Positions 52,569 through 64,000 of a stretch of 64,000 nt of DNA are shown piece by piece. The stretch is from assembly GCF_000002995.4 (NCBI RefSeq), contig NW_025062475.1, positions 1,984,001 through 2,048,000 on the forward strand, in the 5' to 3' direction. A program made the translations under genes and the position numbers. Position 1 is the stretch's first letter. Each line of letters starts with the position of its first letter. The notes under the pieces are model-generated. The model saw nothing but the letters and a program-made list of their open reading frames with translations, ran no database searches and was not told where the DNA came from. Source of the DNA: Brugia malayi. Lineage: Eukaryota; Nematoda; Chromadorea; Rhabditida; Onchocercidae.

Positions 52569-53112
52569 CTGTCGCAGATGAGCGAAACAATCAAAGAGAA
52601 ATTAATAATTTCAATTCTTTTTTCTTTTTTGTCACTGATATACAAAGCAAATAATTTTTCTTTTTTTTTGCAAAAAATAAAATAAAATAAAATTTTCATT
52701 ACTAAAACAAAGAATTACACTAATGGAAATGTAAAATATAAATTATTGAAATGGCATATAAAATGAAAATTTTTGAATTATTTAATTATTATTACTGTAA
52801 TCTTTTTTTTGCGCACAAAAATAAATAAATAAATAAACAATTTCAATTCAAAATTTTTTCAAATAACGAAGCCATTTTTAACAAATATTAAATTATTTTT
52901 AAAACTTTTCTAACAAAATCTATTTAGCATATTTTATTTGAATCATTTTTATAAAATTGTAGCAAAATTGTCTGGAATTTTATTACAGTTATACAGTACA
53001 AATATTTAATTTTATCACACAATTCGATTTCTTTTTTGGTTTAAAATTTAATTTTACATTCAAATATTTTTTGCTTTATAGCAAAAAAGAAAGAAAAATT
53101 TACGCCAATTGT
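52569..53112. other. Intergenic region between convergent genes
   Basis: 3' regions of the sds22-like and SKP1-like genes; AT-rich, no exon seen. Confidence 0.5.
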
Positions 53113-56100
53113 TTACATTTCACACCAAGCATTTTCCGCTCGAATCTAAACAAAATTTAATTTTAATAGTTTAGAAAAATTTATAATAATTTTTTTTTGT
53201 ACTAACTTTAAGACAAAACTAATAATCAATAAAGGGAATATTTTTAAATTTGACATTTTTTATGTTTCATAAAATTTAATTTAGATTTTGATTTTTTTTT
53301 TTGTTTTTTTTTTAGTAATATTTTGAGAAAAAAAAAAGAAAAAGTTATTTCTTTATTTTACTTTTTAACACTTACACGCGCTTCTTCTTCGGGAGTAAAA
53401 TCATTTTCAATATTAAAAAAGGCTCTTAACTCTTCCACCGTCTTTCCTTTGATATGATTCGAGATCGTTTTGCAGCCAGATGAGAGTAAATCGCTGACAT
53501 CCAAGTAATTTGCTGCCTTAAATTTATATTTTAATTTTAACATAATTTTCCAATTTTTCAAGAAGAATTTAACAGATTATAAGCAAAGTTTAATTTGAAT
53601 ATTTTTAAAAGCCTTTTGCTAACCTGTACAAGCTCGAACAATTCCTTATTGTCCGGCAAAGCAAGAAAATTTTGTCGCCAAACCCTTTCCTCCTCTGATT
53701 TAGCTGCTTCAACTGTGAGATGTGCTTGATGTGTGCACCATTCGAGAACCTTTAAAAATAGAAAATAACACTAAAGTATTTCATTTATATTTATAACAAA
53801 CAAAAAATAATTTTAAGTAAAATTTCTCATTTATTATTTGTTCAAATTTTGTTGCATATAATCACAATTTCATTTATTTATTTTCTTGAAATATATATAT
53901 TTTTTTTCTTTCGTTCTTAATTTTTGTATGTATTTCAAATGGAAATTTAGTTTAAAGTTTTTTGGAAGGATACAAAGAAAAGTTAAAAATTATTATCATG
54001 AAATTTAAAATTTCATAAATTTAATACACAATGCGTAAATTGAAAAGTTATAAATTGAAAGCAAAATCCTGAAATTCCTGAAATGCTTTGAAGGTAGAAT
54101 AATTCCGGACGAACAAATTGTGTTAATTAATTACGGAAATAAATAAATGCTCCTAAAATAAGTTTGCTTGAGTTAAATACTATTTTATTACACACAAAAT
54201 TTTATGAAATATTAAAATTAGACTTTTTTCTTTTTTTTTTATTTCCATAATTAACGATATTACTTACGGAAAATTGCTGTACACTACTTCACGTCATTTT
54301 TTATTGCATATCTATGAAATTTGTGTAATAATCACTTAGTAGGTAAGATACTTATTTACCTGTCACCATTTACTTGTCACCATCTACCTGTCATCATTAC
54401 CTGTCACCATCTACCTGTCACCATCTACCTGTCATCATCTACCTGTCATCATTACCTGTCACCATTTACTTGTCACCATCTACCTGTCATCATTACCTGT
54501 CACCATCTACCTTTCACCATCCACCTGTCATCATTACCTGTCACCATTTACTTGTCACCATCTACCTGTCATCATTACCTGTCACCATCTACCTTTCACC
54601 ATCTACCTGTCATCATTACCTGTCACCATCTACCTTTCACCATCTACCTGTCATCATTACCTGTCACCATCTACCTTCACATCTACTGTCATCTACCTGT
54701 CATCATTACCTGTCACCATTTTACCTGTCATCATCTACCTGTCATCATTACCTGTCATCATTACCTGTCACCATCTACCTGTCATCATTACCTGTCACCA
54801 TCTACCTGTCATCATCTACCTGTCATCATTACCTGTCACCATCTACCTGTCATCATCTACCTGTCATCATTACCTGTCACCATTTACTTGTCACCATCTA
54901 CCTGTCATCATTACCTGTCACCATCTACCTGTCACCATCTACCTGTCATCATTACCTGTCACCATCTACCTGTCACCATCCACCTGTCATCATCTACCTG
55001 TCATCATTACCTGTCACCATCTACCTGTCACCATCTACCTGTCATCATTACCTGTCACCATCTACCTTTCACCATCTACCTGTCATCATTACCTGTCACC
55101 ATCTACCTTTCACCATCTACCTGTCATCATTACCTGTCACCATCTACCTTGTCACCATCTACCTGTCATCATTACCTGTCACCATTTACTTGTCACCATC
55201 TACCTGTCATCATTACCTGTCACCATTTACTTGTCACCATCTACCTGTCATCATTACCTGTCACCATCTACCTGTCACCATTACTTGTCACCATCTACCC
55301 GTCATCATTACCTATCACCATCTACCTGTTACCATCTACCTGTCATCATCTACCTTTCACCATCCACCTGTCATCATTACCTGTCACCATCTACCTTTCA
55401 CCATCTACCTGTCATCATTACCTGTCACCATCTACCTTTCACCATCTACCTGTCATCATTACCTGTCACCATTTACTTGTCACCATCTACCTGTCATCAT
55501 TACCTGTCACCATCTACCTGTCATCATTTACCTGTCATCATCTACCTTTCATCACTACCTGTCACCATCTACCTGTCATCATTACCTATCACCATCTACC
55601 TGTCACCATCTACCTGTCATCATCTACCTGTCACCATCCACCTGTCATCATTTACCTGTCCTAATCATACGCTATCATAAGACTCAAAAATTAAATTTAC
55701 TAAATATTAATGAAATAATAGATAATTATAGATATTAAAACGTTTTCTTTTCTCATGAATTAATGATGTGATATTAATTAATTTATGGATTTAATGTTTT
55801 GTGCTTTTTTTTTTTTAATAAAACAGTTCGACTGATATTATTCTTTTCTCAACCAAATTTAATTAAAATGATAAAGATTTAAAAAGTAAAAATTTGAGTA
55901 AAAATTCACTAAAACATATGAAACTGAAAATTGATTGTATTATTTTTCAATTTACTAATTGCTACTTGTTTCGATGTTATCTAGTAGCAATACTGAAATG
56001 TAATTAATTAATTTCAATACAGAATAATTAATATTTGCAAAAAAATTTTTCTCGTTTTATTATAAGTTTACAAAAAGTACCTTTTTAATAGTTTTAGCAG

Positions 56101-56766
56101 GTAATTCAATAGGTAAGTCAAAAGCTGGCTGTGATTCATCAACTTGATCGATTAGTAAATCTAAATTTTCGCTGATAGAAATGAAAAGCATTTATTATTT
56201 AATTTTTTTCTAAAACTTATTTGCAATTCAAATATTATTAATCTAAAATGGAAAAGCAAATAAAATTTTTTTCTTAAATTTCAAATAAAAAAAAAAAAGT
56301 TTACAATTGTAAACATATAAAAACACTTTTTTATATATAAAATTAAAAAAAAAAAAAACTTTTTCTTTTTTAAAAAAGACAAAGCAATTTCTGCCTGTTA
56401 ACATATTTTTGATAGTTTTTGACTGTGATATAACATCCATATCAACAGTTATCTTTTCTCCATCCAGTGATAATAAATTGATACTTCGCTTATCAGATTG
56501 TGTGATATCAGTTTCAGACTAAAAATTTTATTTCAATTAAACAATGTGAATCTCTTCGTTTTCAATCTTAAATAATTTTATTTTTAATTAAATGTTAGGG
56601 TTTGTAAATTGGAAAGCAATTGATAAAATCACTGTTTGCCACATAATTTTGATTTTTACGATTTAGAGTTGGCATAAGATGAGAGTATTTAATTTTAAAT
56701 ATAAAATTTAAATTAAATCTAATATTATAATCCTATTACGTTGCTATTTTAATAGCTTACCGTCAT
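53113..56766 (-). CDS. skr-1: SKP1-related SCF ubiquitin ligase subunit
   Basis: Adaptor joining F-box proteins to cullin 1 in SCF ubiquitin ligases (family knowledge). Minus-strand exons: 56766-56761, 56518-56395, 56160-56081, 53749-53624, 53516-53376, 53145-53113; 169 residues. Seen: BTB/POZ part [18 protein letters not shown] and QSKTIKNML, then [68 protein letters not shown] and the conserved ending [10 protein letters not shown]. The first coding exon is only six bases (Met-Thr), with TATCAG two bases before the ATG, suiting trans-splicing. The exon 2-3 junction is ambiguous: a GC donor (ACAG-GCAGAA) with acceptor AAATTTAG gives NMLTDLLIDQ; a GT donor (AT-GTTAAC, exon end 56403) with acceptor CTATCAG (exon start 56171) gives [11 protein letters not shown]. 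Intron 3 (about 2.3 kb) holds a 1.3-kb minisatellite. The symbol marks family membership; nematodes have several skr genes. Confidence 0.9.
54345..55662. repeat. 1.3-kb minisatellite of 14-15-bp units in intron 3 of the SKP1-related gene
   Basis: Alternating TACCTGTCATCAT, TACCTGTCACCATC and TACCTTTCACCATC units (roughly 90) without long interruption. On the minus strand, the sense of the host gene, units read GATGACAGGTAATG or GGTGACAGGTAGATG, so CAG-GTAA/CAG-GTAG recurs throughout. The array is open in more than one plus-strand frame (His/Leu/Pro/Ser/Thr-rich translations), which reflects the repeat, not coding. Confidence 0.97.
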
Positions 56767-57158
56767 GGCTGATAAAAAAAAAAACAGAAAAACAGAGAAT
56801 GTTTTGTTGAAAAGAACCGCACAATACGATTTAATTTGCGAATAATAATTACAAATAGTTAATAATTCGATTTTATTAACAATTCAAAAATATGCAAATT
56901 AAATTAATATTATTAAACATTTACATAATTTACAAGTTTCAATGCATGGTAATAATAATAAATCAAAAAAGAGAGAGGAAAAATTGGTATTTTACAATTT
57001 TTGATTACAAATAAAATTACAAATAAATAATACAAAAAATTATTTTACTAATATAATTGCAAATTTTACTTTTAAAATTTATTTCCATCAAATAAGTGAT
57101 TTGCTTTGTTTTGCACAAATCAATGTTTATAAAATTATTATAAATTATGCCAATTTTA
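56767..57158. other. Short spacer between two same-strand genes
   Basis: About 390 bp between the K+ channel stop and the SKP1-related start, both on the minus strand; no exon. The distance would suit a nematode operon, but this is not shown. Confidence 0.5.
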
Positions 57159-60100
57159 TCAGAATGATATATTACTCCTGTTATCACTATCATTTGTATC
57201 ACTTCTTGCTCGCATATCAATAATCGTTATCTGTGATGCTCTAAGACCTTCAGGTGTTCCTGGATTATGGATACCTTTCTCGTGGTACCAAATAAAATTG
57301 CTGACTTTGCCAGGTTGCACAAGGGCAGGTGACAATGACTGCTTTCGAATTAGAAATGGTTTCTCTGGTAACATTCCGTGCTGTGTTCTCGGTGAAATGG
57401 AACGTGACTTATATAATCGATGCTAGAAGTAGGAAGGAAGAGAGAAATTTGCATAAAATTCATTAATTTATCTGAACTTTTGTCTAAATATCAGTCTATC
57501 ACAATGATAAACTGATATTGATATTTCATTTAGAGTGATAAAATGATTATCATTATCATTATTATTATTATTATATACTTTCTCTCTCTCTCTCTTAATG
57601 AGTAATATTTTAGTAAATTGTTAAAATGAAATAAAATAATTTTGGCAATAATATTGGAAAAAGCTTTTTGCATTTTGCTCATTTCAACAATGATAAAAAA
57701 ACTTTTTTTTTTCTTTTTTCCCCTTTATCATAAGCAAATTTTCTTTTCTTTTTTGAAAAAATATATTTTAAATAATTTTTAGTATTCGAATAATTAATTT
57801 TAGTTATAAAATAATCATTGAATGAATTAATATTCAAACGAATCAATTTAAGATGAATATGTGCTGACTGATAATTGATAACTGATAATCATTTATGATA
57901 AATTTTTAATTTCATGTGTTTATATAGGTTATTTCAGATTAAATTAACATTAATTAATACTAACAGTTCTATTTATTGATGAAATGAGAGAGAGAGGGAG
58001 AGGGAGAAAAGATAATGAACTGTTTGTAGTGGTGCAGTGCTGATTATTAGCTGATATCATTGATTTGCTTTAGTTGTTGTTTAATGCAAATAAAATAATC
58101 AATAACTGAAGCAATGATAATAATTAGAATTGCTTTTATCAAAGTATAATTAGGATTATTTTATCAACATTTTATCAAAGTGCTATGTATAATTAGGATT
58201 ATTTTATCAACATTTTATCAAAGTGCTATGTATAATTAAAAAACTGTGATAACAAATTATGTTAATAAAAAAAAAAAAAATTTCTGTTTTTTGTATATTT
58301 TTGTAAAAAAGGTGCAGCAGATAAAATTGTAAGTTAATTATATTAATGTGAACAATAATAATTGCAGCAGTAGTAACTGCGACATTTTCTGCATGTGAAT
58401 AATAACTGCGACATTTGCGCATTGTATGATTTATGAATTAGTGGTGATGAAAATTAAATGGTGACAAGATGCAGTCATTTTGGTTTGAATAACAGATTAT
58501 AGTAGTTGTGAGGAGATTGACGAACACGTAGCAGAATGTGACAGTGTGACAACATAATGGTCAAATTTTTATTTTTTATTTTTATGATTTTTATTTATTT
58601 ATTCTTTTTCGTTCGACAAAATGAAAACAAAAAAGAAGAAAAAAACTGATAAGAAGGAAGAGTTGAGTTTTAACTGACATCATTTTTAGCTGTTGATAAA
58701 TTGGATGTCATCGATTGATCAGCATGATCAGTGCCATCGTTTTGATCTTTTAATGCTTTTGCACTTATCGTTTCTGGTCTTTAAAAAAGAAAAATAAATA
58801 ATTAAATGATTTTTTTTTATTTTATAAAACATAATTAACTTAAAATATACAAATTAATTTAATTGAAAAACTTTGAATTTTTAGATTTGGAGAGAAATGA
58901 AAATGATTTTGTGTAAATATAATTTAGAAAAGTACTAATTTCACAAAAAATTATCAAAGTTAATTATTAATTTCGAGAAAAAAAGGAGATATGATATGAT
59001 AAATAAGGAGAGAGAGAGAGAAAGAGAAAGAGAGAAAAATTGTAGAGAACCTGTTTATAGATGATAATATCTGCTCTTCATTAGTTTGTTTTAATTCTTT
59101 TCTTCTATTCTTTGATGATTCTTCTTGATATGTACGTCGTTCATCAGATTTTTCGATACGTTGCTTTGAGCTATAATAAAAAATTATTAAACTTTTTTTT
59201 TTTTAAATATAATTAAGTTTTTTTTTATATTTTTTTATATAATTAATTATATAAGAATAATTAACTTTGGACAATTTATGAAGAAAACTTTTTATGCATA
59301 TTTTTGTTATATATTAAAATAATTGCCATTTTTTTCCTTCATTATTTAATAAATAAATAAACAAAAATAGAAAAATAAAGGTTAAAATTTATTAAACAAA
59401 AAATGAATTTTATTTGTAGTAAATCAAAAAAATCATTGAAACAATCACAAAAAATATTATAAACCGACGTAAAAATTTGTTTTGTTTTTTTTTTTTTTTT
59501 TATAAATTATTATTTAAAAATAAAAATAGAAATGAAAAATAAAATAAATAATTAATTATTTATTTACATACCTACTACCACTTTCATGTTTTTTCAGTGG
59601 TTTTGCCATACAAATATGCAAACTTTCAGTTCGATTAGTTCGAATTTGATCCAATCGCCGAGCTATTTTTAAGTACGAATCATCGGTTTGAATTATGAGA
59701 TCCTATAATTTTGATTTTAGAAAGAATTAGTAATAATGAGAAATACTCAATAAATTGAAATTTGGGTAATATTAATTTAGTGGGCAGTTTAGAATAATAT
59801 AAATACCATAAGAAATACATGATATGATCAATTTTAAAAGTTTAAATTTAAATATTATAATATTATTGAATAATTTTGACCCGTCGTTTTGGTTTTATTA
59901 TTTTTGGTATGCATTCATTTGCATCACTGATTCGAGCACTCAGTGATGCATTGCATTCCTTATCAATCGAATTATCAGAGTTGAAATTATTCATGTCAAG
60001 CATCGTTTGCACAAATGTATCACAGGTATCCTTTGCTTCAATCGAACATTGTGTACTGTAATGATTATTTCATGAATCACAAATAAATAAAATTTATCTG

Positions 60101-63100
60101 AAATTAAATTTTATACTAATAGACAAAATTGATAAAATGATTCAAATAAATCGATATCAATTGCAATTTTATATGTTTGATAAAAAATAAACGATCAAAT
60201 TGCACTGATTAATATATGATTATTTCAATTTATTTGCAAAAATGTCAAAAATCATTTGCTTTATTTATTTCTAATAAATAAAAAGAAAAAAGTTCAATAA
60301 TTTAAAAAGAAAAAATAATAATATTAATAATTTAAAAGAATTTCTAAAGCAAACCTATTTTCAATCAAAAATGAATGCTCAAAACCAATACTTCGCACAG
60401 TTTTCTTTCGTTTTGTTGATAACTGTGATACTTGACGATTCTTAATTTTAAATATAAAATAATTTTGAATAAATAATAACGAAAGATTCATAAAAACAAG
60501 TAATAAATAAAGATTCATTTCTAGTTTTATTTTGAAATTCACTTAAATTTTGCATCAAAACTTTACTTCATCGTCATCAAATGCTGTCTGCACAGCTCGA
60601 CTACATTCTGGTGTTTGTATCTGTGACATCCATGCATCTGTTTCCATCGATCGATGAAATACCTGCGAGAAAAGTTAAATTCAAGTATACAAAAATTAAA
60701 ATCATATTAAATCCCTAAAAATTGTCTTATTTCAATATTATTTTTCCGGCAAATGTTCCATTATCGCATAAGAAATCAATTTATGCCAATATTTATTACC
60801 CATGGGTAACTGAGCTTACTTTCATTGTTTGTTAAACGAAGAGTCTGTGTTGGAATCTGTCCCCAAATTAGATTGTTTATAATTATTAGTTTCTTATTTA
60901 CTTGACTCTTTCATTGTTTGTTACTTTCTTACTAACTGTAAGTAATATCACTTTGATAAGGTTAGCAGCACTTTGTTTACCTCACCTCTTCCTCATCTCT
61001 TCTACACTATCTTCAATCGTATTACAAATCATTCGTCCTACCGAATTAATGTTAAGGCTACCTTTGCTGAGGCTAGCTTTTCCGGATGGCAATCCGGCAA
61101 TCGCTGCCTTCCTACAATAACTTCCTTAAATAACTACAATCGGTGATAATGTTTATCTCAATAAAATAAGGATTAATCAAACGTCAGCAACAACTTTTCG
61201 GCTCTATAATATCAGACCGTATTTTATGATAATACCTGATTACTTTCTTCTTCCGTTACAGCACTTTGTTCTACCATTTCAGGATGCAATGATTCAGTTT
61301 CCGTTGAAACATCCTACAATAAAATGACAATTTCAGTTTGGAAATTCTTCTTTTTTTTTTCATTTCCTCTTATACTCTCAAAACTTTCTGAATAACTTAC
61401 AAGTCGTATGGGTGTTTTATCGTGATCCATACTCTTAATTAATTGTTTTAAATTCTCATTGTCACTGACATTTTCTTCTCGTATCGTTGGCATATTAACA
61501 ATTCCTTCATCCAATGACGTTTCCATACTGCGATCCATTAATTTCGGACGTGTTCTAGCCTTAGAATATTTTAAAAGTTAAAAATTTCTCTTGTATAAAC
61601 ATAATTTAAGTTAATCTAAAATTTAAAAACTTTAAATCTAATATGCATAAAACGAATTTTTAAAATGAAATAAACTTTTAACCTGCAAATCATGCAATTT
61701 AAGCATAATTTCATCTACTTGAAATTGTGCAATATCTGTTTGTACAGCGCAACCGCTCAAAATACAAAGTTCCATCTGCTGTTCCTGATCAGCTAATGAT
61801 ACCCGTGCTTGTACACTACGATCAATACCTTCCGAGCTAAAATTAATAGTATAACATAAATTGTAAAAATTGGTGGAAAGAAAATGGTAAGTAATAAATT
61901 CATAAATAAATTGTAAATATTGCAAATAAATTTTGAAATTACTTTGTAAGATCCATTGGAAGTGATGTAACTTCAGATATCGAATTCAAATCACCGTCGA
62001 TATTTGGTGCAGAGGTTAGCATATCAGTGATAAGCGGCGAAGATACTAAAGAGTCTTTCATTCTGCAAAAGTTATCACACAAATGGACTAATCACTAATG
62101 TTTATCAATCAAAAGAAAAGAACTCGAATTGTAAATATCAGAAAAGTATAGATCAACCAGAATGTTCAAATATTATGGATGGAAATTACCCGAAAGAATC
62201 AAAAATTTATTGATTGATAATTTTCAATTATAAACAACTAAATATTTTGCTAAATGCAACAAAGTAAAAGTAAGCTTTCAAAATACAAAAAAATCTTAGT
62301 TTTCTAAAAGAATATAAAGTAAGTCTATAAATTATCATGATTCAAAAAAAGGTGATAACATAAATTTACCCAGCATTTTCAGTATCTTTCATCCATTGCG
62401 CATTTACATCCTTCTCTTCTGAATAAATTTCTTCCGTAAAACTCATAGTTGTACCCATATCCTGAAATAGCTTTCTTATCAATTTTATCACCTCACATAC
62501 TTATCAATGAATTAAGCTAAAAGGTAAGAAATGATAATTTAAAACTGATATGATAGTACTAACTTGCAATTTTACAGTTGAATTATGCATTGAAGATTTG
62601 TCGAAAAATTTTTCTTCCGTTTGAATATTTTTGTTATTTAACATTCGTACTGATCGTTCATAAGTTTCAGCCTGTAATTAGAACTTTTTTAGATAAAGAA
62701 AATAATTAATCATTTATAAATAATTACTTTTAATATAAATTTCAACTTGGAATTTATGTATTTGTTGAATATCTTTTGCTAAAATAAAATTTCTAAAATT
62801 TTATCGTAAATCTTTAGTTTAAATTCAAAATATAATTATAAAAAATACAGCTTAAATTTATTTAATCATTTTAAAATTCAAAAACACTTTACACTCACTC
62901 CACAAGTTCATTTCAATAAATAATTTTTAATTTTTGATTATTAAAAAAAAAAAAAAAAAGAAAGAACTAACCTGTTTATCAAGCTGAGCAGTTTGCTTTT
63001 CGGTAAGCAAATGTGGTGCCATATTTCGAATATACCATGGTTCTTTTGCCATTAAACGTTGTAGTATTTCATTCCGTTTTACCGGATCACCGCATGCTAA

Positions 63101-63702
63101 GGCACGTTGATATTCTTTCTGTAAAAATAAAATGATTTCAAATAAAAAAAATTTATGAATTAGTAAATTTAATATAAATTATAAACAAGAAATATTAGTG
63201 AAAATTTTTAATCATTGAAAAAAATTTATTTTTTATTTTTCAAATTACAATAAAAATTTGTAATTAATTGCCTGCATTCGAATCATCAAATGATAAAGCC
63301 ATTCTTCAAATTTAATTTGTATTACACCGAGAAGCATCGAAACAATGGAAAGACCAATGATGACCAGCCAAAACATTAATATTAACATATGTGGATGATC
63401 TGGCACAACATCGCCTAATGTGTTCTGCTAATTATTAGTGAAGAGAAGTTGAAAAAGAAGAAAGCCAAATTTGAAGTTAAATTTAAAAAAGGAAAGTAAA
63501 TAATTGTTGTTGAATTTAATAATTTATTAATATGAAAATAGTAAATAATAATTTCTAACCAAGGCCAATGGTTGACAATGAAATGAAGAAAAAATAAAGG
63601 GAAGTGAAATAGGACCAGCGCGTTTCCCAGAGGCAAAATAAACCCGCACAAATGCATATCCAAGCGATGCAGATGAGTAGTGCAAGCCAAACTGGTATTG
63701 TT
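57159..63702 (-). CDS. TWK-type two-pore-domain potassium channel, C-terminal part (5' end outside window)
   Basis: Leak K+ channel subunit of the plasma membrane. Visible minus-strand exons: 63702-63560, 63414-63272, 63118-62972, 62671-62564, 62461-62370, 62062-61943, 61836-61683, 61559-61401, 61313-61236, 60662-60567, 60440-60355, 60055-59881, 59702-59572, 59170-59051, 58778-58679, 57422-57159; about 704 residues, all junctions in phase. The first visible exon has TM3 ([20 protein letters not shown]) and the second pore [20 protein letters not shown], split by an intron within GLG; TM4 ([20 protein letters not shown]) follows, then a juxtamembrane [18 protein letters not shown] and a hydrophilic cytoplasmic tail of some 600 residues. 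The intron after 63272 starts with GC (CAG-GCAATT). At the 3' end, exon 58778 may read through to a stop at 58670 (ending ..NDVS), or splice at AT-GTCAGT to the final 88-codon exon; the latter has strongly gene-like sequence ([20 protein letters not shown]). Exact twk member unknown. Confidence 0.88.
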
Positions 63703-64000
63703 CTGGAGTAATTGGAAAGAGGTACAGAAATGTGGCAAATAAAGTAAGGTTAATTAATTATCAATAAAATAGAACTAAAATGAAAATGTATTATAAATGA
63801 TTGAATTTTATTTTTCATTTTTTTTTTTTTTTTTTGTGCTACAACAATTAAATATTTTTAAATGTATATTATTTATAAAAATTAAGCAAAAGATATAACA
63901 AAGTGTAATTATACAAATTAGCTTTTGAAACATTAACAAATTAATTTAAGATTGTCATTCAATTTGTAAAATAATATCGAAATATTAACATTCATGCAAA
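63703..64000. other. Intron sequence of the K+ channel gene
   Basis: Upstream of the first visible channel exon; A/T-rich, no further exon seen before the window ends. Confidence 0.55.

Noticed and set aside
54321..55738. Long plus-strand open frames of about 450 codons rich in Cys-His-His-Leu-Pro
   Set aside because: They are translations of the TACCTGTCAYCAT minisatellite in overlapping frames, antisense to the SKP1-related gene; no start context, domain or splice logic.
59876..60061. Plus frame antisense to a K+ channel exon
   Set aside because: Shadow of the in-phase minus-strand exon 60055-59881.
63415..63738. 107-codon minus frame over the first visible channel exon
   Set aside because: Wrong frame; the correct frame of 63702-63560 gives TM3 and the pore [15 protein letters not shown].

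Overview
The window looks like chromosomal DNA of a nematode, most likely a spirurid/filarial-type (clade III) worm. It is very AT-rich, full of poly(A)/poly(T) and GA/CT microsatellites, and every protein gene is broken into short exons with consensus nematode splice sites (GTAAG/GTTTG...TTTTCAG or TTTTAG). Several start codons lie directly after a 3' splice acceptor with no upstream exon in sight, which fits spliced-leader trans-splicing. The protein set (ABCE1, an sds22-type LRR protein, a SKP1-related protein, a TWK-type K+ channel, a GGMY-amide neuropeptide precursor, a C-type lectin, small secreted Cys-rich proteins) also fits a nematode. Gene models below were made by hand-splicing and checking reading phase at every junction; no database search was possible.

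Layout: 1-6.2 kb holds ABCE1 (+). At 8.2-11.4 kb lies a GNAT/YitH-type acetyltransferase (-) whose last exon is uncertain and runs into a 52-bp tandem repeat. At 14.5-17.3 kb (+) and 17.7-20.9 kb (-) two secreted Cys-rich protein genes converge; the second carries two intronic minisatellites. At 23.2-26.7 kb is a BED-finger/BESS-like nuclear protein gene (+). At 27.5-35.6 kb is a small secreted-protein gene (-) whose third intron contains a complete, young BEL/Pao LTR retrotransposon (27916-34339) with a 5-bp target duplication, near-identical LTRs, a gag and a pol reading frame and a probable -1 frameshift site. A tRNA-Val(UAC) follows at 35.9 kb. About 5 kb without visible genes follows.

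From 41.2 kb: an nlp-10-like neuropeptide precursor (+), a C-type-lectin-domain secreted protein (+), an sds22-like PP1 regulator (+), then on the minus strand a SKP1-related (skr) gene (53.1-56.8 kb) with a 1.3-kb minisatellite in its third intron, and, about 390 bp upstream of it on the same strand, the 3' two-thirds of a TWK two-pore K+ channel gene that leaves the window on the right.

The genes are mostly unrelated in function. The features that stand out are the intact BEL element in an intron, intronic minisatellites whose units carry 5' splice-site sequences or GATA-factor sites, and several non-GT splice donors.
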